64,000 bases of DNA from assembly GCF_003594915.1 (NCBI RefSeq), contig NZ_QZCS01000001.1, positions 124,001-188,000 on the forward strand. The letters are read 5' to 3'. Origin of the DNA: Enterobacter chuandaensis. GTDB taxonomy: Bacteria; Pseudomonadota; Gammaproteobacteria; Enterobacterales; Enterobacteriaceae. Every line of letters begins with the position of its first letter. Within the stretch, counting starts at the first letter, position 1. Under the pieces are notes generated by a model. It worked only from the letters and a program-made list of their open reading frames with translations. It searched no databases and was not told where the DNA came from. This document shows, one piece after another, positions 8,109 to 16,931 of this stretch. The position numbers were made by a program, and so were the translations under genes.

Positions 8109-8778
8109 CGTTATTGTCGAAAACCTGGATTATCTGCTGTGGGGACGAACGGCAGCGGGTGAACCCGGCGGCGTACTGCTCTCGCTACTGATGGCCGCAG
8201 GGGCCGCCCTGCTTGCGCTTCCCGGCGGCGTGGCGCTGGCGTGCCTCGCCTGGCGCTATCCTGGGCTGGTGCGCAGGGGGCTTTTTCTGTGGGCGGAGTT
8301 GATTCGCGGTATTCCCCTGATTTTTGTGATTTTCTGGATGTGGTATCTGTTGCCGCTGATAACCGGCGGGGATCTGCCGGGGGCGCTGACCGTGACGCTG
8401 GCGCTGGCCTGGTTTACGGCGGCATCGGTGATGCATTCAGTTTTTGCCGGGCTCAGGGCGCTCCCATTGGGTCAAAACGAGGCCGCGCTGTCTCAGGGGT
8501 TCAGCACGCAGCAAACCCTGTGGCGCGTGCTGCTGCCGCAGACGCTGAGAAATATTTTGCCGTCGCTGGTGGGGATTTTTATCAGCCTGCTGAAGGATAC
8601 GTCGCTGGCATTCATCGTGAACGTCCCGGAGCTGACCACGGTGGCGGGACAGGTAAATAACCGGGTGCAAATCTACCCGGCGGCCATCTTTATCTTTACG
8701 GGTGCGGTCTATTATCTGCTCTGCTGCTCGCTTGAACAGGTCGCGAAACGCTGGCGCGTTAGCCGGCCAGCGCCTTAA
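8092..8778 (+). CDS. amino-acid ABC transporter permease 2
   Basis: A 228-residue permease. The ATG at 8092 has GAGG at suitable spacing, so longer upstream frames inside the first permease are rejected. The conserved WAELIRGIPLIFVIFWMWY and the EAA loop GQNEAALSQGFSTQQTLWRV identify the second HisM/HisQ-type subunit. The 3' end overlaps the convergent fumD gene by 20 bases. Confidence 0.9.
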   Translation: MIAGFNVIVENLDYLLWGRTAAGEPGGVLLSLLMAAGAALLALPGGVALACLAWRYPGLVRRGLFLWAELIRGIPLIFVIFWMWYLLPLITGGDLPGALTVTLALAWFTAASVMHSVFAGLRALPLGQNEAALSQGFSTQQTLWRVLLPQTLRNILPSLVGIFISLLKDTSLAFIVNVPELTTVAGQVNNRVQIYPAAIFIFTGAVYYLLCCSLEQVAKRWRVSRPAP

Positions 8779-8968
8779 CCACCGTTTCCATCGCTTCGGT
8801 TGTCAGTGCGCTGCGCTTGATGCGCTGGTTCGCCAGCGCCGTGCGCAGCACGCCCGCAATGACAATATGCTTCGGCTCCTGCCCTAAATCACGCATCTCA
8901 AGCACCACTTTGCCGACCACCCGGCACATCTCCTGGTACAGCGCTTCATCTTTGGTCACGTTACCCAT
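8759..8968 (-). CDS. fumD: fumarase D
   Basis: A 69-residue protein, the same length as E. coli FumD (YdhZ). It shares the long identical core MCRVVGKVVLEMRDLGQEP and KHIVIAGVLRTALAN. E. coli FumD has been reported as a small atypical fumarase that also acts in L-carnitine metabolism. The ATG at 8968 gives the correct length with GGAG eight bases before it; in-frame GTG/ATG codons just upstream are too close to that site. It converges on the permease gene. In E. coli fumD is also a pykF-area gene, so this is displaced backbone. Confidence 0.92.
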   Translation of the reverse strand: MGNVTKDEALYQEMCRVVGKVVLEMRDLGQEPKHIVIAGVLRTALANQRIKRSALTTEAMETVVKALAG

Positions 8969-9031
8969 CGTCATCACTCCATTGCCTTTTAAACGTTGAG
9001 CTTAAATGATTCTCCCGCCGGATACAAAAAA

Positions 9032-9060
9032 GAAGCCCGGCGAGAGACTCGCCGGGCTTC
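9032..9060 (-). terminator. terminator of the met-type ABC operon
   Basis: A perfect 13-bp stem (GAAGCCCGGCGAG/CTCGCCGGGCTTC) with loop AGA, followed on the minus strand by a T run. It ends transcription of the binding-protein gene immediately upstream. Confidence 0.92.
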
Positions 9061-9078
9061 ATCTGTAAAATCAGTAAA

Positions 9079-9891
9079 TTAGTTATTTACGGGAATGACT
9101 GCGCCTTTGTACTTGGTGCGGATCCAGTCCTGAATCTCTTTCGAGTGCAGCACGTTCACCAGCGCGACAATATCTTTCTTCTTCTCGTCGCCGCGATGCA
9201 CGGTAATGATGTTGGCGTACGGGTTATTTTCACCGCTCTCTACCGCAATCGGGTCGTGAACCGGGTCCAGACCGGCGTCAATCGCGTAGTTGGCGTTAAT
9301 CACCACCGCGTCGCCTTCGTCGTTGTTGTACATCTGCGGCAGCAGGGACGCTTCCACGTTAGGCGTGAACTTCAGCTTTTTCGGGTTCTCAACGATGTCG
9401 CTGATGCGCGCGGTCACTTTATCGATGCCCGGCTTCAGCTTGATCACGCCCTCTTTCTCGAAGATGGAGAGAATACGGCCTTCCTCGGAAACCGCGTCAC
9501 GCATGATGATCTTGCCGCCTTCCGGCAGGTCCTTCAGCGACTTGTATTTTTTGGAGTAGATGCCGATTGGCTCAATGTGGATCGCGCCCGCACTGACAAA
9601 ATCGTAGTCCTTATCACCCGCGTGATCTTTCAGCACGCTGTTCAGGTAAGGAATGTGCTGGAAGTAGTTGGCGTCGATGTCATGACCCGCCAGCGCGGTG
9701 TTCGGCAGAATGTAGTCCTGGAACGGTTTGATCTCCAGGTCGATACCCTGCTTCGCCAGAATCGGCCTGGCCTGCTCCAGAATTTCGGCGTGCGGGGTGT
9801 TAGATGCGCCCACGGTCAGGGTGTCGGCCCAGGAGGCAAAGCTCAGGGCGCTCAGGGTTGCGGCGGCAATCAGTGTCAGTGTCTTTTTCAT
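9079..9891 (-). CDS. MetQ/NlpA-family substrate-binding protein
   Basis: A 270-residue NlpA/MetQ-family binding protein. LTVGASNTPHAEILE, DIDANYFQHIPYL and GDAVVINANYAIDAGLDP are family signatures. The signal peptide ends FASWA-DTL and carries no lipobox cysteine, so unlike E. coli MetQ it should be cleaved by signal peptidase I and be soluble in the periplasm. It is the last gene of a permease/ATPase operon, divergent from mtcB-mtcC. It probably binds methionine or a derivative, feeding the adjacent reverse-transsulfuration enzymes; the exact ligand is inferred. Confidence 0.88.
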   Translation of the reverse strand: MKKTLTLIAAATLSALSFASWADTLTVGASNTPHAEILEQARPILAKQGIDLEIKPFQDYILPNTALAGHDIDANYFQHIPYLNSVLKDHAGDKDYDFVSAGAIHIEPIGIYSKKYKSLKDLPEGGKIIMRDAVSEEGRILSIFEKEGVIKLKPGIDKVTARISDIVENPKKLKFTPNVEASLLPQMYNNDEGDAVVINANYAIDAGLDPVHDPIAVESGENNPYANIITVHRGDEKKKDIVALVNVLHSKEIQDWIRTKYKGAVIPVNN

Positions 9892-9914
9892 GATGTGGTT
9901 CCTGTGTGTATTTA

Positions 9915-10583
9915 TTAGCGTTTATCTAACAGTGAAGTAATGACATCGCCGCAGAACTGGATAATGAAAACGATGATTAAAATGGTCACCGTTGCCACCA
10001 GCGTGACGTCACCATGGTTGCGCTGGAATCCTTCCAGATAAGCCAGATTTCCCAAACCACCGGCGCCAATCACCCCCGCCATTGCGCTGTAGCTCACCAG
10101 CGCAATCAGCGTCACCGTAATACCTGAAACCAGTGCAGGTGATGATTCCGGCAGTAAAACCCGAAACACGAGCGTGCTCAGTCGTGCGCCCATCGAGCGC
10201 GTTGCTTCAATGACCCCTTTGTCAACCTCACGCAGGGCGATTTCGACCAGACGTGCGTAGAACGGTGCCGCGCCAACAATCAGGGCTGGCAGCGCCGCGT
10301 TAGCGCCAAGGATGGTGCCGACGACGGTCTTGGTGAACGGGATCAGCAGGACAATCAGAATGATGAACGGGATCGAGCGAAACACGTTCACCACAATCGA
10401 AATGACGCTGTAGACCGTGCGGTTGTGGAACAGCCCACCGCGCGCGGTTAAAAACAGCGCCAGGCCCAGCACAATGCCCAGCACAAACGTCGCCACGCCG
10501 GAAAGCGCGGTCATGTACAGCGTCTCCAGCGTCGCCGCCCAGAGCTGATCCCACTTGAGATGCGGAAAGAGATTCTCAGCCAT
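9915..10583 (-). CDS. MetI-family ABC permease
   Basis: A 222-residue inner-membrane permease of the MetI family. WAATLETLYMTALSGV at the N-terminus, FRSIPFIILIVLLIPFTK and AGVIGAGGLGNLAYLEGFQR are characteristic. About five transmembrane helices. It overlaps the 3' end of the ATPase gene by eight bases and is followed by the binding protein 23 bases later. It is a paralogue-type copy rather than the housekeeping metI, judged by its position beside mtcBC instead of the usual metNIQ locus. Confidence 0.9.
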   Translation of the reverse strand: MAENLFPHLKWDQLWAATLETLYMTALSGVATFVLGIVLGLALFLTARGGLFHNRTVYSVISIVVNVFRSIPFIILIVLLIPFTKTVVGTILGANAALPALIVGAAPFYARLVEIALREVDKGVIEATRSMGARLSTLVFRVLLPESSPALVSGITVTLIALVSYSAMAGVIGAGGLGNLAYLEGFQRNHGDVTLVATVTILIIVFIIQFCGDVITSLLDKR

Positions 10584-11598
10584 GTTTAATTACCTCGCCT
10601 TCAATATCGCTGTGCTGCAGGTCGGCGAGGATATTGTTCAGTTGTTCATCGGATGCCACGACGTGCACCCAGAGCTGACCAAACACCCCGTGGGCGGTTT
10701 GCGTCATTTTCCCGTGCAGGATGTTAAACGGCAGGCCGTAGCGCAGGGTTAATTCCCCGACAACCGGCTTGTGCGTGCTGTGTCCGGTAAAGGTTAGTCT
10801 GACCACCGTCCCTTCCAGATCGTTAGCCAGTTCGGTATTGAAGGTCTCTTCCTCCGCGTACTGGCTTACCTGACGGACAAACTGCTGCGTAATGGGCTGC
10901 TGCGGATGGGTAAAGACGCTCAGCACGTCGCCCTCTTCCACCACTTTGCCGTTCTCCATCACCGCCACGCGGTCGCAGATTTTGCGCACCACGTGCATCT
11001 CGTGCGTGATCAACACGATGGTCAGTTTGAACCGACGGTTAATGTCTAACAACAAATCGAGGATCTGATCGGTGGTCTGCGGGTCGAGCGCGGACGTGGC
11101 CTCATCGCAGAGCAGCACGTCGGGGTTGTTGGCCAGCGCGCGCGCAATCCCCACGCGCTGTTTTTGCCCGCCGCTCAGCTGCGACGGGTACGCATTCTCG
11201 CGCCCCTTCAGGCCTACCAGCTCCACCAGTTCGGCGACGCGCGCCTTAATGTTAGCTTTTGGCACACCGGCGATTTGCATCGAGAAGGCGATATTCTCGC
11301 TCACCGTGCGCGACCACAGCAGGTTGAAGTGCTGGAACACCATGCTGATCTTCAGGCGCGCCTGACGCAGCGCTTCACCTTTCGCAGCGGAGATATCCTG
11401 CCCGTTAATGGTGACGCTTCCGGCGCTGGGTTTTTCCAGGCCGTTCAGCAGGCGGATAAGCGTGCTTTTTCCGGCGCCGCTGTAGCCGATAATGCCGTAA
11501 ATCTGCCCCTGCTCAATCGTCAAATTGACGTTATCCACGGCCGTCAGCGCGACTTTTCCGTTGTCAAAAACCTTCGAAATATTCCTGAGTACGATCAT
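10576..11598 (-). CDS. MetN-family ABC ATPase with NIL domain
   Basis: A 340-residue ATPase. MIVLRNISKVFDNG, Walker A GYSGAGKST, signature LSGGQKQRVGIARAL, Walker B VLLCDEATSALDP and the switch THEMHVV are followed by a C-terminal NIL (substrate-sensing) domain of about 95 residues (VRLTFTGHSTHKPVVGEL onward). In E. coli MetN the NIL domain binds methionine and causes transinhibition. First gene of the operon, facing a 400-base divergent control region shared with mtcB. Confidence 0.92.
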   Translation of the reverse strand: MIVLRNISKVFDNGKVALTAVDNVNLTIEQGQIYGIIGYSGAGKSTLIRLLNGLEKPSAGSVTINGQDISAAKGEALRQARLKISMVFQHFNLLWSRTVSENIAFSMQIAGVPKANIKARVAELVELVGLKGRENAYPSQLSGGQKQRVGIARALANNPDVLLCDEATSALDPQTTDQILDLLLDINRRFKLTIVLITHEMHVVRKICDRVAVMENGKVVEEGDVLSVFTHPQQPITQQFVRQVSQYAEEETFNTELANDLEGTVVRLTFTGHSTHKPVVGELTLRYGLPFNILHGKMTQTAHGVFGQLWVHVVASDEQLNNILADLQHSDIEGEVIKHG

Positions 11599-11998
11599 TC
11601 TTATACGTTATCCGTTCCGCACATAGCGGTTTAGCAGTATGGATGTCCAAATGATAGTAAACAGGCGTTATCAGCTTTTAAATGAACAAAAAAGCATGTC
11701 TTATAACTTTCAGAAATAAACAGCGGTTTTGCCGGGTGGGAAGGATTTAGACCAATTTCAGCAATGATTATCTACCAGATGCATATCTGCTGGCTGACAC
11801 CCCGTAAAAGCGGTCGTTTTTTCAGCATTCCATGCCGATATAGCCATCCCCACATCCAGACAACTTTACGTCTTGCTGTCCTGACATCCAAAAACGGCAT
11901 TTATATTCTTTTCTGTTCTAAAAGACAGTGAACTGTTCTTTATTGCGAAAAATTCACCGCCCTATCATCCCGTCATGACATCCAGAAAGGAAAACATC
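11599..11998. other. divergent control region, met-type ABC / mtcBC
   Basis: This 400-base gap separates two divergent sulfur amino-acid operons and holds no credible ORF. It is AT-rich, contains the imperfect palindrome around CAGATGCATATCTG at about 11777-11790 and the candidate MetJ boxes at 11858-11889. In Klebsiella pneumoniae the mtc operon is reported to answer to CysB, Cbl and MetJ, so sites for these would be expected here. CysB and Cbl sites could not be pinned down by eye. Confidence 0.6.
11858..11889. promoter_or_regulatory. candidate MetJ operator (tandem met boxes)
   Basis: Four adjacent 8-mers, AGACAACT, TTACGTCT, TGCTGTCC and TGACATCC, match the met box AGACGTCT at 6, 6, 4 and 5 of 8 positions. 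MetJ binds tandem arrays of such boxes cooperatively. The array lies 110 bases before mtcB. Confidence 0.45.
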
Positions 11999-13369
11999 AT
12001 GACGATTTACCACTCCGTCACTGAACTGATTGGCCGTACCCCGCTTATCCAGCTGCACAAGCTTGATACCGGTCCCTGCTCGCTGTTTCTGAAGCTGGAA
12101 AACCAGAATCCGGGCGGTTCGATTAAGGATCGCGTCGCGCTGTCGATGATTAACGAAGCGGAGCGCACCGGGCAGCTGCAGCCGGGCGGCACGATTATTG
12201 AGGCAACGGCGGGGAATACCGGCCTCGGCCTGGCGCTCATCGCCGCGCAGAAAGGCTACTCGCTGATCCTCGTAGTGCCGGACAAAATGAGCCGCGAGAA
12301 GATTTTCCACCTGCGCGCGCTGGGTGCTCAGGTGGTGCTGACCCGCTCGGACGTGAATAAGGGCCACCCCGCCTATTACCAGGATTACGCCCAGCGCCTG
12401 GCAAATGAGCTGCCCGGCGCGTTTTATATCGACCAGTTCAACAATGAAGCCAACCCGCTGGCGCACCGCACCACCACCGCACCGGAGCTGTATGAGCAGC
12501 TTGACGGCAGAATTGACGCCATTGTGGTCGGCGTGGGTTCAGGCGGGACGCTGGGCGGCCTGCAGGCGTGGTTCGCCGAGCATTCGCCGCACACGGAGTT
12601 TGTCCTGGCTGACCCCGCCGGGTCGGTTCTTGCCGACCAGGTCGAAACCGGACGCTACCACGACGCGGGCTCCTGGCTGGTAGAGGGAATTGGCGAAGAC
12701 TTTATTCCGCCGCTGGCGCACATTGAAGGGGTGAATCGCGCCTGGCGCATCTCCGATCGCGAGGCCTTCACCACCGCGCGCGATCTGCTGAAAACGGAAG
12801 GTATTCTGGCGGGCTCCTCCACCGGCACGCTGCTGGCGGCGGCGCTGAAATATTGCCAGGCGCAGACCTCGCCGAAACGCGTGGTGACCTTCGCCTGCGA
12901 CAGCGGCAATAAGTATCTATCGAAGATGTTTAACGACGACTGGATGCGCCGGCAAGGGCTCATCTCGCGCCCGCAGGCGGGCGATCTCTCCGACTACATC
13001 GCCCTGCGCCACGATGAAGGCGCTACGGTCACCGCCGCCCCGGACGACACGCTTTCCACCGTGCTGGCACGCATGCGCCTGTATGACATCTCCCAGTTGC
13101 CGGTGCTGGAGAACGGCAAGGTGGTGGGCATTATCGACGAGTGGGATCTCCTGCGGCATATCGGCGGCAACGGCGAGCGCTTTGCCCTGCCGGTGACGGC
13201 AGCCATGACGCGTCAGGTAGAATTCCTCGATAAACACGCCCCGGAGAGCGCCCTGCACGCCATTTTTGACCGCGGTCTGGTGGCCGTGATTAATGATAAT
13301 GACCGTTTTCTCGGTCTGATTACGCGCAGCGACGTTCTGACCGCCTGGCGCAACCGTCTTCAGCAATAA
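11999..13369 (+). CDS. mtcB: cystathionine beta-synthase (methionine-to-cysteine pathway)
   Basis: A 456-residue PLP enzyme with an N-terminal fold-type-II catalytic domain (PLP lysine 43 in QNPGGSIKDR, EATAGNTG, phosphate loop GSGGTLGG) and a C-terminal pair of CBS domains from about residue 335. It condenses homocysteine with serine to cystathionine, the first step of reverse transsulfuration. AAGGAAAAC precedes the ATG. It is the first gene of a two-gene operon with the gamma-lyase, as in the K. pneumoniae mtcBC operon. The symbol follows that system. A plain cysteine synthase is less likely because of the CBS domains and the partner gene. Confidence 0.88.
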   Translation: MTIYHSVTELIGRTPLIQLHKLDTGPCSLFLKLENQNPGGSIKDRVALSMINEAERTGQLQPGGTIIEATAGNTGLGLALIAAQKGYSLILVVPDKMSREKIFHLRALGAQVVLTRSDVNKGHPAYYQDYAQRLANELPGAFYIDQFNNEANPLAHRTTTAPELYEQLDGRIDAIVVGVGSGGTLGGLQAWFAEHSPHTEFVLADPAGSVLADQVETGRYHDAGSWLVEGIGEDFIPPLAHIEGVNRAWRISDREAFTTARDLLKTEGILAGSSTGTLLAAALKYCQAQTSPKRVVTFACDSGNKYLSKMFNDDWMRRQGLISRPQAGDLSDYIALRHDEGATVTAAPDDTLSTVLARMRLYDISQLPVLENGKVVGIIDEWDLLRHIGGNGERFALPVTAAMTRQVEFLDKHAPESALHAIFDRGLVAVINDNDRFLGLITRSDVLTAWRNRLQQ

Positions 13370-13377
13370 AGGAATAG

Positions 13378-14526
13378 ATGATGAAAAACCTGGCAACCCT
13401 CAGCGTCCACAGCGGCGCGTTCAACGACCAGCACGGCGCCGTCATGCCGCCGATTTACGCCACCTCGACGTTTGCGCAACCGTCACCCGGCGAACATACC
13501 GGCTATGAGTATTCCCGCAGCGGCAACCCGACCCGCCACGCGCTGGAAACCGCGATTGCCGAACTGGAAGGCGGCACGCGGGGCTACGCGTTCGCCTCCG
13601 GTCTGGCGGCCATCTCCACGGTGCTCGAGCTGCTGGATAAAGACAGCCATATTGTTGCCATTGATGACGTTTACGGCGGGACGTATCGCCTGATTGAAAA
13701 CGTGCGCAAGCGCAGCACCGGCCTGCAGGTCAGCTGGGTTAAGCCGGACGATTTAGCGGGGCTTGAGGCCGCCATTCGCCCGGAGACCCGCATGGTGTGG
13801 GTCGAAACGCCGACCAACCCGCTTCTGAAGCTGGCGGATCTGGCGGCCATTGCGGCGATCGCCCGTCGTCATAACGTCATCAGCGTAGCGGATAACACCT
13901 TCGCGTCGCCGGTGATCCACCGCCCGCTGGAAGCGGGTTTCGATATCGTGGTGCACTCCGCCACCAAATACCTGAACGGCCACTCTGACGTGGTGGCCGG
14001 GCTGGCGATTGTCGGGGACAACAAGGCACTGGCGGATAAGCTGGGCTATCTGCAAAACGCGGTGGGCGGCGTCCTGGATCCGTTCAGCAGCTTCCTGACC
14101 CTGCGCGGTATTCGCACCCTTTCGCTCCGGGTAGAGAAACACAGCAGCAACGCGCTGGCGATTGCGCAATGGCTGGCGCAGCATCCTCTGGTCGAAAAGG
14201 TTTTCTATCCCGGGCTGGAATCGCATCCGCAATATCAGCTTGCCCGCACGCAGATGGCGCTGCCCGGTGGGATGATTTCCGTCGTGGTGAAAGGCGATGC
14301 GCAACGCGCCACCGAGGTGATTCGCAACCTGAAGCTTTTCACCCTCGCGGAAAGTCTTGGCGGCGTGGAAAGTCTGGTTAGCCAGCCTTACAGCATGACG
14401 CACGCCTCCATCCCGCTTGAGCAACGGCTGGCAAACGGTATTGTGCCGCAGCTCATCCGCCTGTCAGTAGGCATTGAAGATCCGAGAGACCTGATTGCCG
14501 ACCTCAGCCAGGCGCTGCAAAAATAA
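13378..14526 (+). CDS. mtcC: cystathionine gamma-lyase
   Basis: A 382-residue Cys/Met-metabolism PLP enzyme. The PLP lysine lies in HSATKYLNGHSD (about residue 197), with YSRSGNPTRHALE and WVETPTNPLL as further family motifs. It cleaves cystathionine to cysteine, 2-oxobutanoate and ammonia, completing methionine-to-cysteine recycling. Two adjacent ATG codons (13378 and 13381) fit the AAGGA site eight bases after mtcB. MetB/MetC-like alternatives exist within the family. Pairing with a beta-synthase makes the gamma-lyase assignment the best one. Confidence 0.86.
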   Translation: MMKNLATLSVHSGAFNDQHGAVMPPIYATSTFAQPSPGEHTGYEYSRSGNPTRHALETAIAELEGGTRGYAFASGLAAISTVLELLDKDSHIVAIDDVYGGTYRLIENVRKRSTGLQVSWVKPDDLAGLEAAIRPETRMVWVETPTNPLLKLADLAAIAAIARRHNVISVADNTFASPVIHRPLEAGFDIVVHSATKYLNGHSDVVAGLAIVGDNKALADKLGYLQNAVGGVLDPFSSFLTLRGIRTLSLRVEKHSSNALAIAQWLAQHPLVEKVFYPGLESHPQYQLARTQMALPGGMISVVVKGDAQRATEVIRNLKLFTLAESLGGVESLVSQPYSMTHASIPLEQRLANGIVPQLIRLSVGIEDPRDLIADLSQALQK

Positions 14527-14533
14527 GCAAAAC

Positions 14534-14556
14534 GCGGCAGGTCAATCACCTGCCGC
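14534..14556 (+). terminator. stem-loop after mtcC
   Basis: A perfect 9-bp stem (GCGGCAGGT/ACCTGCCGC) with a five-base loop begins seven bases after the mtcC stop. No clear T run follows, so it may be a weak terminator or an mRNA 3'-end stabiliser. Confidence 0.6.
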
Positions 14557-14618
14557 CATATGTTGTCATCATGGCTTAACGCCTTGATAACAATATTATG
14601 TGAAACAACATTGATTAA

Positions 14619-14632
14619 TTCTGAAACGCTGT
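14619..14632 (+). promoter_or_regulatory. candidate Cra (FruR) site of pykF
   Basis: TCTGAAACGCTGTT matches the Cra consensus RSTGAAWCSNTHHW at 12 of 14 positions and lies just upstream of the pykF promoter. Cra represses pykF in E. coli. Confidence 0.5.
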
Positions 14633-14639
14633 TTCCATT

Positions 14640-14668
14640 TTCCTTTTATCTTAAAATCAGCGTATAAT
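14640..14668 (+). promoter_or_regulatory. pykF promoter
   Basis: A perfect -10 hexamer TATAAT (14663-14668) lies 17 bases after a weak -35 (TTCCTT). A long leader of about 230 bases runs from here to the pykF start; it contains no convincing ORF. Confidence 0.65.
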
Positions 14669-14903
14669 GCGCGCCAAATCCCTGGTGAATGGTTTCAGCG
14701 CTTGGAATACAAAAAACAACGTACAACTTCTCCTCTCCTTCGTTGGGCTGTCACTCAGGCACACTTTCTTCTGCACGCTCATTTGATGTCTCCTATCCTT
14801 AGTGCGTGTCATATACTCTTTTGCAACACAGGTTTGACTCCGCGGCGGTGCGCCCCCGGAGCGAGATTTCCATATCCTTCCCAACTTAAAGACTAAGACT
14901 GTC

Positions 14904-16325
14904 ATGAAAAAGACGAAAATTGTTTGTACTATCGGCCCGAAAACCGAATCCGAAGAGATGCTGAGCAAAATGCTTGACGCCGGCATGAACGTGATGCGTC
15001 TGAACTTCTCCCACGGTGACTACGCAGAACACGGTCAGCGTATCCAGAACTTGCGCAACGTGATGAGCAAGACCGGTAAAAAAGCCGCTATCCTGCTCGA
15101 CACCAAAGGTCCGGAAATCCGTACCATCAAACTGGAAGGCGGTAACGACGTCTCCCTGAAAGCGGGCCAGACCTTCACCTTCACCACCGACAAATCTGTT
15201 GTGGGCAACAACGAAATCGTTGCAGTCACCTATGAAGGTTTCACCAGCGATCTGTCCGTGGGTAACACCGTGCTGGTCGACGATGGTCTGATCGGTATGG
15301 AAGTCACCGCTATCGAAGGTAACAAAGTTATCTGTAAAGTGCTGAACAACGGCGACCTGGGCGAAAACAAAGGCGTTAACCTGCCGGGCGTTTCCATCGC
15401 GCTGCCTGCACTGGCTGAGAAAGACAAGCAGGACCTGATCTTCGGTTGCGAACAAGGCGTTGATTTCGTTGCGGCATCCTTCATCCGTAAGCGTTCAGAC
15501 GTGGTTGAAATCCGTGAGCACCTGAAAGCCCACGGCGGCGAGAAGATCCAGATCATCTCCAAAATTGAAAACCAGGAAGGCCTGAACAACTTCGACGAAA
15601 TCCTCGAAGCGTCTGACGGCATCATGGTTGCACGTGGCGACCTGGGCGTTGAAATCCCGGTTGAAGAAGTGATCTTCGCGCAGAAGATGATGATCGAGAA
15701 ATGCGTTCGCGCGCGTAAAGTGGTTATCACCGCAACGCAGATGCTGGACTCCATGATCAAAAACCCACGCCCTACCCGCGCAGAAGCAGGCGACGTGGCG
15801 AACGCCATCCTCGACGGTACCGATGCAGTCATGCTGTCCGGCGAATCCGCGAAAGGTAAATATCCGCTGGAAGCCGTTTCTATCATGGCAACCATTTGCG
15901 AACGTACCGACCGCGTGATGAAAAGCCGTCTGGATTACAACAACGACAGCCGTAAACTGCGCATCACTGAAGCTGTTTGCCGTGGTGCAGTAGAAACCGC
16001 AGAGAAACTGGAAGCGCCACTGATCGTGGTTGCAACTCAGGGCGGTAAATCTGCGCGCGCCGTACGTAAATACTTCCCGGACGCCACCATCCTGGCGCTG
16101 ACCACCAACGAAACCACGGCTCGTCAGCTGGTGCTGAGCAAAGGCGTGATCCCACACCTGGTAAAAGAGATCGCGTCTACCGATGATTTCTACCGTCTGG
16201 GTAAAGAAGTGGCGCTGGAGCTGGTCGATCGTGGTCTGGCACAGAAAGGCGACGTTGTGGTTATGGTTTCCGGTGCGCTGGTACCAAGCGGAACCACCAA
16301 TACTGCATCCGTTCACGTGCTGTAA
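14904..16325 (+). CDS. pykF: pyruvate kinase I
   Basis: A 473-residue pyruvate kinase, almost identical to E. coli PykF along its length. [20 protein letters not shown] at the start, the active-site [14 protein letters not shown] segment ([16 protein letters not shown]) and [10 protein letters not shown] are clear. It transfers phosphate from phosphoenolpyruvate to ADP and is activated by fructose 1,6-bisphosphate in E. coli. It is three residues longer than the 470-residue E. coli protein, through a short insertion in the C-terminal domain ([14 protein letters not shown]). Coding pattern is that of a highly expressed gene. Confidence 0.98.
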   Translation: MKKTKIVCTIGPKTESEEMLSKMLDAGMNVMRLNFSHGDYAEHGQRIQNLRNVMSKTGKKAAILLDTKGPEIRTIKLEGGNDVSLKAGQTFTFTTDKSVVGNNEIVAVTYEGFTSDLSVGNTVLVDDGLIGMEVTAIEGNKVICKVLNNGDLGENKGVNLPGVSIALPALAEKDKQDLIFGCEQGVDFVAASFIRKRSDVVEIREHLKAHGGEKIQIISKIENQEGLNNFDEILEASDGIMVARGDLGVEIPVEEVIFAQKMMIEKCVRARKVVITATQMLDSMIKNPRPTRAEAGDVANAILDGTDAVMLSGESAKGKYPLEAVSIMATICERTDRVMKSRLDYNNDSRKLRITEAVCRGAVETAEKLEAPLIVVATQGGKSARAVRKYFPDATILALTTNETTARQLVLSKGVIPHLVKEIASTDDFYRLGKEVALELVDRGLAQKGDVVVMVSGALVPSGTTNTASVHVL

Positions 16326-16354
16326 TAATTCACGAACGAATTAATTCTGATAAA

Positions 16355-16378
16355 AAGCGCCCAATGGGTGCTTTTTTT
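16355..16378 (+). terminator. pykF terminator
   Basis: An AGCGCCC/GGGTGCT stem (one G-T pair) with loop AAT is followed by seven T residues, 30 bases after the pykF stop. Confidence 0.9.
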
Positions 16379-16560
16379 ATAACCGTCATTAGCCAAATTC
16401 ATTCAAAAAGCAAATCGGGTTTTTCTATTTAATTGCGATTTATCTAAGATGAATCCGATGAAAAATGCCTTTTTTTACATAGCTTTTTACGCAAAATGCA
16501 CTGATTCGATGCTTCTTTGAGCGAACGATCAAAAATAGGCGTATTCCCATCAAAAAAATA

Positions 16561-16589
16561 TTCTCAACCCAAAAAAGTTTGTGTAATAC
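16561..16589 (+). promoter_or_regulatory. lpp promoter
   Basis: -35 TTCTCA and -10 TAATAC are spaced 17 bases apart and sit in the same context as the E. coli lpp promoter, one of the strongest in the cell. The leader to the ATG (with GAGGGTATTAATA) is nearly identical to E. coli. Confidence 0.85.
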
Positions 16590-16622
16590 TTGTAACGCTA
16601 CATGGAGATTAACTCAATCTAG

Positions 16623-16871
<249 letters not shown>

Positions 16872-16885
16872 TAGTACCTGTTAAT

Positions 16886-16917
16886 AAAATGGCGCACATT
16901 GTGCGCCATTTTTTTTG
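16886..16917. terminator. bidirectional terminator between lpp and ldtE
   Basis: A perfect AAAATGGCGCAC/GTGCGCCATTTT stem with loop ATT, followed by further T residues. It ends lpp on the plus strand and can also serve the convergent ldtE gene. Confidence 0.93.
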
Positions 16918-16931
16918 CCTGCGTCAAACCG

